NCBI GenBank assembly: GCA_938030845.1
Contig: CALHIC010000274.1
Location: forward strand, 1 to 5,289
DNA: 5,289 nt
Reading direction: 5' to 3'
DNA from: an uncultured Oribacterium sp.
Lineage (GTDB): Bacteria > Bacillota > Clostridia > Lachnospirales > Lachnospiraceae
Shown: one piece after another, positions 1 through 5,289 of the stretch
Numbering within the stretch: position 1 is the stretch's first letter
Layout: each line of letters opens with the position of its first letter
Made by a program: the position numbers and the translations under genes
The notes under the pieces: generated by a model
The model's database searches: none
What the model saw: the letters and a program-made list of their open reading frames with translations, nothing else
Told to the model about the DNA's origin: nothing

Positions 1-960
1 TGCCGACTTCTTTCTTCAGAAAACACATCTTCTTCCGGTGCGGTAAGCACTGCTTCTTTTCCGATAACAATGAAGCATGCTTATGGAGAAACTGTTATTC
101 ATGCAAAGCCTGAAAGGGTTGTTACCCTTGACTGGAATAATGCAGATGCAGTTTTGGCCCTTGGAATTGTTCCTGTGGGTACAGCTAGGGCAAACTGGGG
201 ACCTGTTACCGATAAGGGTCTTTTACCTTGGACCGAGGCAAAGTTTAAGGAGCTTGGAACCGATAATCCAAATGTGTTTAACGACCTTGAAGGCTATGAC
301 TATGAAGCCGTAGCAGCGGCCAAGCCTGATATCATAGTAGCTCCTTACTCAGGAATGGATGAAAAGGCTTATAAGCGTCTCTCTGAGATAGCACCAACCC
401 TTCCATTCAAAGAAACAGCTTGGAAGACTACCTGGAGAGAACAGACAGTTGAGGCCGCAGAGGCTTTAGGACTTACGGCCGAGGGCGAGAAGCTGGTTGC
501 AGATACAGATGCATTTATAAAAAAAAACTTCGCAAAATATCCCAATCTTGCGAACAAGAGTGCAGCAATATGTTATATCAATGCAGCTGACCTCAGTAGC
601 TTTTCCGTTTATAGAACTGCAGATCCAAGAGGGGCATACCTTACAGACTTAGGCTTTACTTTTCCTGAAAAGATAGAGGCCTTGGCAACAGATAAAAACG
701 CATTTTACGTGCAGATATCTTCTGAACTGGCAGTTGATGCTCTAAGTGATACGGATATCATTATAACTTACGGTGATGATAAGACAGTTGCCGCCTTGCA
801 AAAAGACGCAATCTTCTCTAAGATTCCGGCAGTCAAAGAAGGCAGGGTAGTGGTGCTTGACAGCAACGGCAATCTTGCAGCGGCCTGCAATCCTTCCGTG
901 CTTTCTATCAAGGCAGAGCTTGTGAACTATCTTGAAGCAATCAATGCAGTCGTTAAATAA
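1..960 (+). CDS. Iron-siderophore ABC transporter substrate-binding protein (5' partial)
   Basis: Extracellular binding protein that captures an iron chelate and delivers it to the downstream permeases. The frame is open to the left edge, giving 319 visible residues. The first visible codon is Cys, followed by a Ser/Thr-rich linker (to about residue 19), as in a lipid-anchored mature lipoprotein; the signal peptide and lipobox would lie outside the window. The ATG at 70 is an internal Met (residue 24), because the preceding codons read as linker and the usual FPIT entry strand. A Periplasmic_BP_2-type fold is indicated by PERVV (37-41), the ADAVLALGIVPVG segment, and AKPDIIV (about 107-113). 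Candidate Glu residues for docking on the permeases are E102 in lobe 1 (YEAV) and E242 in lobe 2 (SSEL), by analogy with BtuF/FhuD. The C-terminal part looks complete, ending at TAA 958-960. The ligand cannot be read from sequence; heme or cobalamin are alternatives to a siderophore. Confidence 0.9.
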   Translation, partial: CRLLSSENTSSSGAVSTASFPITMKHAYGETVIHAKPERVVTLDWNNADAVLALGIVPVGTARANWGPVTDKGLLPWTEAKFKELGTDNPNVFNDLEGYDYEAVAAAKPDIIVAPYSGMDEKAYKRLSEIAPTLPFKETAWKTTWREQTVEAAEALGLTAEGEKLVADTDAFIKKNFAKYPNLANKSAAICYINAADLSSFSVYRTADPRGAYLTDLGFTFPEKIEALATDKNAFYVQISSELAVDALSDTDIIITYGDDKTVAALQKDAIFSKIPAVKEGRVVVLDSNGNLAAACNPSVLSIKAELVNYLEAINAVVK

Positions 961-962
961 AA

Positions 963-972
963 AGGCATAGTG
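963..972 (+). promoter_or_regulatory. Weak Shine-Dalgarno and ambiguous start of the first permease
   Basis: An A-rich AAGG sits at 962-965, directly after the stop codon of the binding protein gene. It is 4 nt from the GTG at 970 and 10 nt from the in-frame ATG at 976. Neither spacing is ideal, so the start could be either; the two products differ by two residues. Confidence 0.45.
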
Positions 973-1974
973 AACATGGGAAATAAAAAGTTTGTACTTT
1001 CTATAATCTTATGCTTAGCCCTGCTTTCTATTATGGCAGTATTTTCCATATCGCTGGGTGCTAAAAACATAGCATTTTCAAAGGTTGTAGACGTTCTCCT
1101 CGGAAATGATCCGGATAGCCTTGAGGCTGCTATCATATCACAAAGAATTCCGAGAACCGTATTTGGCATACTTGCGGGAGGCGCCCTTGGCATATCAGGG
1201 GCTCTTATGCAGAGTATAACAAGGAATCCTATTGCTGATCCAAGTATACTTGGTGTAAATACCGGCGCATCACTCTTCGTGGTCGCCGGTATAGCATTTT
1301 TTAATATTACTGTTGCCTATCAATACATCTGGCTTGGCATAACAGGAGCAGGCGTCACCGCAGTTTTTGTATACAGTGTGGCAAGTATGGGAAAAGACGG
1401 AGCTACACCGCTAAAGCTTGCACTTTCAGGTTCGGCTGTAAGCATAGTCTTAGGTTCACTTGTAAGTACCATTATGCTGCCAAATAACAGGGTAATGGAA
1501 GCTTTTAGGTTCTGGCAGGTAGGGAGCATAGGAAGTGCAACCTGGGAAAATATTATGCTCATTAGTCCCTTCCTAATAGTGGGCTTTATCACATCCATGT
1601 TTATATCAGGGTATTTGAATAATCTGGCTTTGGGGGATGAAGCCGCCACCGCCCTTGGGACTAATGTAGTGATGACAAGAGCCATAGGCGCACTTTCATC
1701 GGTACTACTATGTGGTGCTACTACAGCACTTGCAGGACCGATAGGCTTTGTAGGGCTTATCATTCCCCATATTATAAGGCTGATATTTGGAAGTGAAATG
1801 AGTAAAATGCTGCCTCTTTCTTTTCTAGGCTCAGCTATACTTATGCTTATTTCAGACGTAATAGGAAGAATAATAAGCTTGCCGGGAGAGACTGAAGTGG
1901 GTATCATTACTGCCGTCCTTGGTGCACCGGTATTCATTCTGGCCATTCGGAAAGGGAGGGTAAAGAGTCTATGA
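970..1974 (+). CDS. FecCD-family ABC transporter permease (first subunit)
   Basis: Membrane subunit of the iron-chelate importer; it pairs with the next gene product to form the translocation channel. At 334 residues it has the usual family length, with about nine or ten hydrophobic segments (the first about 8-28, the last about 308-327). Hallmarks seen: RIPR at 59-62, matching the RxPR pattern whose Arg residues contact binding-protein Glu residues in BtuC; the glycine-rich GALGISGALMQ at 71-81 followed by RNPIADPSILG (85-95); the loop NLALGDEAATALG at 218-230, the region that contacts the ATPase in BtuC; GPIGFVGLIIPHIIRL at 256-271; and VGIITAVLGAPVFIL near the C terminus. It starts 9 nt after the binding-protein stop, and its own stop overlaps the next start (ATGA), so co-transcription is very likely. 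The start is GTG 970 or ATG 976. It resembles FecC/FepD/BtuC; the exact substrate is unknown. Confidence 0.94.
   Translation: MNMGNKKFVLSIILCLALLSIMAVFSISLGAKNIAFSKVVDVLLGNDPDSLEAAIISQRIPRTVFGILAGGALGISGALMQSITRNPIADPSILGVNTGASLFVVAGIAFFNITVAYQYIWLGITGAGVTAVFVYSVASMGKDGATPLKLALSGSAVSIVLGSLVSTIMLPNNRVMEAFRFWQVGSIGSATWENIMLISPFLIVGFITSMFISGYLNNLALGDEAATALGTNVVMTRAIGALSSVLLCGATTALAGPIGFVGLIIPHIIRLIFGSEMSKMLPLSFLGSAILMLISDVIGRIISLPGETEVGIITAVLGAPVFILAIRKGRVKSL
1953..1960 (+). promoter_or_regulatory. Shine-Dalgarno for the second permease
   Basis: AGGGAGGG lies inside the end of the first permease gene, 10 nt before the ATG at 1971. With the 4-nt ATGA overlap it supports this start and suggests translational coupling of the two permeases, which are needed in equal amounts. 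Confidence 0.7.
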
Positions 1975-2990
1975 CAGAACTGAATGCAGGATATAAGAAA
2001 AGGACTCTTCGATGGAGGCTTGTTGTACTTGCCCTTCTTAGCCTTACCCTTATTCTATCAGCCTGTGAACTTTGCTTTGGAAGTGTGTCCTATCCCATAA
2101 GAGATGTGATCAGGGTTTTACTTGGCGAAACAATTGACGGAGTATCTTATGCAGTAGAAAATGTGAGGCTTCCGAGGATGATGGGAGCCGTATTTTCCGG
2201 GTTTGCCTTTGGAATGGCGGGCTATGTATTTCAAACATTGTTACACAATCCACTTGCTTCGCCGGATGTAATCGGAATTTCCGCAGGAACAAGCACAGCA
2301 GCGGTGTTTCTCATACTGGTGCTTGGACTCAGGGGAAGCATAGTGTCCTTGTTAGCGATGATATTTGGGATTGCAACCGCTTTCATTATTTACAAACTTT
2401 CAGTGATTAAAGGGCATTTTACCTATGGAAGAATGATACTTATCGGCATAGGAATTTCAGCGCTTTTAAGAGCCGTTACTTCTTATCTACTGGCAAAAGC
2501 TGCGGAGTACGATGTAGGGACTACCATGCAGTGGCTGAGCGGAAGCTTAAATGGCGTACAGATGGAAGATGTGCCTGCTCTTGTTTTGGTAGTTGCAACA
2601 ATCACCATTGCATTGGTTTCCCTTTCAAGACATATGGAGATTATTCCTCTGGGAGACAACTTCGCAGTATCCCTTGGGCTAAATACAAAATTTACCTATT
2701 CGGTAATGATAATAGGTGCAGTTATACTTGTTTCATTTGCAACATCTGTCACAGGACCTATTGCATCTGTAGCATTTCTTTCGGGACCTATTGCCGCAAG
2801 CCTCGCAGGAAAGGGGAAATCAAGTCTTATTCCTGCGGGACTCGTTGGCACAACACTTACTTTAGGAGCAGATTTGGTGGCTTTTCATGCATTTCCGGTA
2901 CACTATCCTGTAGGTGTTATCACAGGGCTTTTAGGAGCACCGTATATGCTGTATCTGCTCATTCGAATGAATAAAAGAGGTGTGAATTAA
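1971..2990 (+). CDS. FecCD-family ABC transporter permease (second subunit)
   Basis: Second membrane subunit of the importer, 339 residues with about ten hydrophobic segments after a basic N terminus (KKRTLRWR, 9-16). It carries RLPR at 66-69 (the RxPR docking pattern), FQTLLHNPLASPDVIGISAGTS at 87-108 (the family NPLA-P-iLG-sGA block), IPLGDNFAVSLG at 225-236 (ATPase-facing loop), and YPVGVITGLLGAPYMLYLL at 312-330. The block that reads GPIGFVGLIIPHIIR in the first permease is here GPIASVAFLSGPIAASLAG (262-280): the usual Pro-His/Gln is replaced by Gly-Pro and the following Arg is absent. This fits the second, FecD-like half of a heterodimer and a divergent subgroup, not damage, since the frame is intact throughout. 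The start overlaps the previous stop by 4 nt, and the stop TAA shares one base with the ATPase ATG. Confidence 0.94.
   Translation: MTELNAGYKKRTLRWRLVVLALLSLTLILSACELCFGSVSYPIRDVIRVLLGETIDGVSYAVENVRLPRMMGAVFSGFAFGMAGYVFQTLLHNPLASPDVIGISAGTSTAAVFLILVLGLRGSIVSLLAMIFGIATAFIIYKLSVIKGHFTYGRMILIGIGISALLRAVTSYLLAKAAEYDVGTTMQWLSGSLNGVQMEDVPALVLVVATITIALVSLSRHMEIIPLGDNFAVSLGLNTKFTYSVMIIGAVILVSFATSVTGPIASVAFLSGPIAASLAGKGKSSLIPAGLVGTTLTLGADLVAFHAFPVHYPVGVITGLLGAPYMLYLLIRMNKRGVN
2977..2982 (+). promoter_or_regulatory. Shine-Dalgarno for the ATPase gene
   Basis: GAGGTG lies within the last codons of the second permease, 7 nt before the ATG at 2990. It fixes that ATG as the start despite the one-base TAATG overlap, an arrangement typical of stop-restart coupling. 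Confidence 0.7.
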
Positions 2991-3802
2991 TGGGAAACCA
3001 CGTATTAGAAGCCAAAAACCTTGTGGCCGGTTATGATGGGAAGGCAATCATAAATGGTCTTAATCTGACCATACCAGAAGGAAAAATATCAGTGATCATA
3101 GGCTCAAACGGCTGTGGCAAATCCACTCTTCTAAAGACCTTTTGCAGATTAAACAAAGTTATGAGTGGAGATATTTATCTGGATAATAAGCCTGTATTTG
3201 AGTATTCGTCTAAAGAAATATCTAAAATAATAAGCCTTATGCCACAATCGCCACTGGTACCTGAGGGAATAACCGTCTATGATTTGATTAGCAGAGGGCG
3301 TTTCCCTTATAGGAAGGTATATAGGGGAATGGATGATAAAGACTTTAAGGCGATTGAAGAAGCTATGCAGACTATGGGTGTAACCGAGCTTCGAGACAGA
3401 GCGGTAGATGAGCTTTCCGGAGGACAGCGTCAAAGGGTGTGGATAGCACTCGCACTTGCCCAGCAGACTGATATATTATTTTTAGATGAGCCAACGACAT
3501 TTCTTGACATAGCATATCAGGTGGAGATTCTTGATTTGCTCGGAGAGCTAAATAGGACTAAGAAGACCACCGTCATTATGGTTCTGCACGATATCAATCT
3601 CTCTGTAAGATACGCAGACTATATATTTGCCCTCAAATCAGGGAATCTTTATGCCGAAGGAAGACCTGAAAATGTGATTAGTGAAAAACTTATAAAAGAT
3701 GTATACGGGCTTGATAGTAAGGTCATTACAGATCCTACTTCAGATGCGCCTATGGTCATTCCTATGGGAAAGCATCACAAGGAGCTTGATCATCTTGATT
3801 GA
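2990..3802 (+). CDS. FecE/FepC-type ABC transporter ATP-binding protein
   Basis: Cytoplasmic ATPase that works as a dimer to drive the iron-chelate importer. All ABC motifs are intact in 270 residues, the normal length: aromatic A-loop Y15, Walker A GSNGCGKS (38-45), Q-loop Q86, signature LSGGQ (142-146) followed by RQRVWIALALAQ, Walker B ILFLDE (162-167), D-loop FLD (171-173) and switch His H200 in LHDINLSVRYAD. The SRGRFPY stretch (101-107) after the Q-loop and DEPTTFLDIAYQ are characteristic of the iron-siderophore/cobalamin subgroup. The C-terminal tail, from about residue 235, is the short extension common in this family, ending in a charged HHKELDHLD. It is the last gene of the operon: 22 bases after the stop begins a strong terminator. 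It is expected to be active. Confidence 0.96.
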   Translation: MGNHVLEAKNLVAGYDGKAIINGLNLTIPEGKISVIIGSNGCGKSTLLKTFCRLNKVMSGDIYLDNKPVFEYSSKEISKIISLMPQSPLVPEGITVYDLISRGRFPYRKVYRGMDDKDFKAIEEAMQTMGVTELRDRAVDELSGGQRQRVWIALALAQQTDILFLDEPTTFLDIAYQVEILDLLGELNRTKKTTVIMVLHDINLSVRYADYIFALKSGNLYAEGRPENVISEKLIKDVYGLDSKVITDPTSDAPMVIPMGKHHKELDHLD

Positions 3803-3824
3803 CTGCAATTGCAACCGGAAAATG

Positions 3825-3870
3825 AAACAGAACCGGCGCGAATCGAACACGCCGGTTCTGTTTTCTTTTC
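3825..3870. terminator. Bidirectional intrinsic terminator between convergent genes
   Basis: A perfect 14-bp inverted repeat (3825-3838 with 3850-3863) encloses 11 nt. On the + strand it is followed by TTTTCTTTTC (3861-3870), ending the transporter operon. On the - strand the arm is followed by a T-rich stretch (TTTCATTTTCC, reverse complement of 3817-3827), so it can also end the restriction gene. On the - strand RNA the stem extends by a U-G wobble (3849/3839) and a G-C pair (3848/3840) to 16 bp with a 7-nt loop. The + strand RNA has a C-A mismatch at that position. Confidence 0.85.
3828..3859 (-). other. tRNA acceptor/T-arm-like hairpin within the terminator
   Basis: Read on the - strand, the hairpin divides exactly as a tRNA top half: a 7-nt acceptor-like strand (3859-3853), a 5-nt T-stem strand (3852-3848), the canonical T-loop TTCGATT (3847-3841), the pairing T-stem strand (3840-3836, one G-U pair), the pairing 7-nt strand (3835-3829) and one unpaired G (3828). 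There is no D-arm, anticodon arm or CCA, so it is not a tRNA gene. It may be coincidence, a terminator family with a stable T-loop, or a tRNA-derived relic. Confidence 0.45.
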
Positions 3871-3892
3871 CCAAACTACAAAAGTCGCGTAT

Positions 3893-5289
3893 TTAGAACG
3901 AAATCATGTCATGCAGACTTTTATAGCTGTCCACATGCTCATAGTGCACGCTTCCGTTCGACAGCTTTTCAAAGAGCTGCTTTGCGCAGCTTATCTTTGC
4001 CGCCTCAATGGGTCTTAAGTCAAGGCTGCTCATGCTGCCCTTGGTTTCGGCAATGAAGTAAACGTGCTTTACGCTTCCCTCGCGGAATACAATGGCCCAG
4101 TCCGGCGTGTAATTGCCGACCGGGGTCGGAATCTGAAATCCCTTCGGGAGCTTTGCATAAATCTTGACCTCTTCCGCCTTATCCATCTCTTCCGCAAAGC
4201 GGCGCTCCACGCTCTTTTCGGCACTGCCGTCGGTGAAAACATAGTCCTGAATGGCCTTGTCGGCTTTGAATGCCATGTCTAACGGGACCTTGTGCGCCTC
4301 CGCAGTGAAGATATTGCTGTCATATCTTCCCTCCAGCGTATCATAGCGGATGTGCTCCACAATCATGGTCGCCTTCTGCTCGTTGATTAACCGTATGACC
4401 TTTGCAATGAATTCCTCGGGGTTCTGCCGGTACAGCGCAAAGCGACTCGCGTCAATGCCCTGCAAAATGGCCGCGACGGTGCGTCTGGTGAGCACCGTTC
4501 CCTTGGCAACCGCGCCGATTAAATCATAGCGAAGGGTGCTCTGCGGTGCCGTACGAAGCGTCTCGGTGCGCGATTTTGCCGCGAAGAAGCTACTGCCTTC
4601 CTTCACCTGATCTGCCGTAATTTGCTCCGCCTGACTGCCCGCGGTGACCGTATACTGCAGTCGGCTCACATAGAGCTCGCTGTCGATGTGCGCAATCGCC
4701 TTTTGAATCAGCTCCTCGGAATTAAAGTCCACCGTATAGGCGTACTTGTGGTTAATGGCCGTCCAGAGCTTCTGGAACTCCTCTTTGTAGAAGCGCTCGT
4801 TCAACGGATTCTCATTGATTTTGGTTTTGTTGCCGTCCGTATACAGCGCTGCCAGCTGAGACGGATCGTAAAGCGCGTGCACCAAGCGGTGAATCTCTGC
4901 CTCAATCGGCTTTAACTCTTCTTTGACCGGCGCATATTCCGCAGTCTCCCGATAAAGCGCGGTCACATTGGCATCGTCATCGATATAGTCGTTTCGCAAG
5001 AGATAATTGTAAATCTGCCGTGCCTGCGTCTCGCTGAGCTTTACCGGCTTACCGTCCACCTGCACAGTTCTGCCCGCAAAGTACTCCTGCGTCGCCTTCT
5101 TGGGACGCTCCCGAAGCTCTGCCTCGGTCTCCTTCTGTAAATCTTCCACAAAGCCCGCATAGCTCTCGCTCGCAATGACCGTCAGGAGATTAATCTTCTG
5201 GACATTCTCACCGAGTACAGACCGATCCATGCGATTACCGCTCCGATCCACGGAAAGGCGCAGGCCGCGCCCCACTTCCTGGCGCTTAT
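3893..5289 (-). CDS. res: Type III restriction-modification enzyme, Res (endonuclease/helicase) subunit, C-terminal half
   Basis: ATP-dependent restriction subunit that, with a Mod methyltransferase, translocates or diffuses along DNA and cuts near unmethylated sites. About 464 residues are visible; family members are usually near 900-1000, so the helicase core lies past the right edge. The frame is open to that edge. Codons at 5287-5255 read KRQEVGRGLRL, which is superfamily 2 helicase motif VI with its arginine fingers, so the GTG at 5275 encodes an internal Val and is not a start. LTVIASESYAGFVEDLQKE follows, as is typical of Res proteins. The C-terminal nuclease domain has TPDWAIVF and VYFIAETKG (about 4086-4122), supplying the D...E-x-K triad of a PD-(D/E)XK nuclease with 18 residues between D and E, and then IEAAKISCAKQLFEKL. 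The gene ends at TAA (3895-3893), converging on the transporter operon. GC content and Arg codons differ from the transporter genes. No frameshift or stop is seen; catalytic residues are present. Confidence 0.93.
   Translation of the reverse strand, partial: KRQEVGRGLRLSVDRSGNRMDRSVLGENVQKINLLTVIASESYAGFVEDLQKETEAELRERPKKATQEYFAGRTVQVDGKPVKLSETQARQIYNYLLRNDYIDDDANVTALYRETAEYAPVKEELKPIEAEIHRLVHALYDPSQLAALYTDGNKTKINENPLNERFYKEEFQKLWTAINHKYAYTVDFNSEELIQKAIAHIDSELYVSRLQYTVTAGSQAEQITADQVKEGSSFFAAKSRTETLRTAPQSTLRYDLIGAVAKGTVLTRRTVAAILQGIDASRFALYRQNPEEFIAKVIRLINEQKATMIVEHIRYDTLEGRYDSNIFTAEAHKVPLDMAFKADKAIQDYVFTDGSAEKSVERRFAEEMDKAEEVKIYAKLPKGFQIPTPVGNYTPDWAIVFREGSVKHVYFIAETKGSMSSLDLRPIEAAKISCAKQLFEKLSNGSVHYEHVDSYKSLHDMISF
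4086..4122 (-). other. PD-(D/E)XK nuclease catalytic motif region of Res
   Basis: Approximate location of the span from TPDW (about residue 390 counted from the Val at 5275) to AETKG (409-413). The Asp, Glu and Lys are all present, so the nuclease should be catalytically competent. The coordinates given cover mainly the D-side half and may be off by some tens of bases; the E-x-K part lies just to the left, about 4040-4050. Confidence 0.6.
5255..5287 (-). other. Helicase motif VI at the window edge
   Basis: In-frame codons upstream of the apparent GTG start give KRQE and continue into VGRGLRL. The Q..GR..R pattern is motif VI of SF2 helicases in type III Res subunits, where the Arg residues contact ATP. 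It shows that the gene continues beyond the window. Confidence 0.85.

Noticed and set aside
1320..1946. A 208-codon open frame on the - strand, antisense to the first permease
   Set aside because: It lies entirely within a well-supported permease gene, its product has no recognisable domain, and it looks like the complement of hydrophobic codons.
2531..2974. A 147-codon + strand frame overlapping the second permease
   Set aside because: It is a Cys/Ser-rich out-of-frame translation inside a strong permease frame, with no recognisable domain.
3804..3813. 10-bp palindrome TGCAATTGCA just after the ATPase stop
   Set aside because: Short, AT-rich and single-copy in the window; too weak to call an operator or terminator.
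3828..3935. A complete tRNA gene ending in the T-arm-like hairpin
   Set aside because: The acceptor-like strand abuts the T-stem directly, and no D-arm or anticodon arm can be placed in between or upstream.
3809..4018. Small + strand frames spanning the terminator (also 3699-3896)
   Set aside because: They run through the terminator hairpin and the ends of two real genes, and have no family resemblance.
4622..4915. A 97-codon + strand frame opposite the restriction gene, plus a similar one at 4064-4282
   Set aside because: Both mirror the Res coding frame, and the GC-rich codon pattern explains the open frames.
1..5289. CRISPR array, insertion sequence, or a new multi-gene defence system
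   Set aside because: No regularly spaced repeats, transposase or terminal repeats are seen. Apart from the partial type III Res gene, every gene belongs to a well-known importer family.

Overview
The window holds two unrelated gene blocks that face each other across a roughly 90-bp terminator region. No complete novel system is visible. The left block (about 1-3802, + strand) is a compact four-gene operon for an iron-siderophore ABC importer of the FecBCDE/BtuFCD family: a binding protein cut by the left edge, two different FecCD-type permeases, and an ATPase. The genes are joined by a 9-nt gap, a 4-nt ATGA overlap and a 1-nt TAATG overlap.

The right block (3893-5289, - strand) is the C-terminal half of a type III restriction enzyme Res subunit. 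It runs off the right edge just after helicase motif VI and ends in a PD-(D/E)XK nuclease domain. Its mod partner, if present, would lie beyond the right edge.

The style fits a low- to mid-GC member of the Bacillota (Clostridia, perhaps Lachnospiraceae): GGAGG-type Shine-Dalgarno sites, tight overlaps and a possible lipoprotein-type binding protein. This is an inference from style, not an identification. The two blocks differ in composition. Sampled 60-base lines of the transporter block run about 27-48% GC with Arg mostly as AGA/AGG. Sampled lines of the restriction gene run about 48-60% GC with Arg mostly as CGN. One block was therefore probably acquired horizontally, but the window does not show which.

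At the junction is a strong bidirectional terminator hairpin. Read on the - strand, it has the geometry of the acceptor/T-arm half of a tRNA (7-bp plus 5-bp stem, TTCGATT loop). This is the most unusual local structure in the window.

Functionally, the surface binding protein would capture a ferric-siderophore (or heme/cobalamin-like) ligand and pass it to the permease heterodimer, powered by an ATPase dimer. The Res subunit would translocate on and cut unmethylated foreign DNA together with a Mod methyltransferase.
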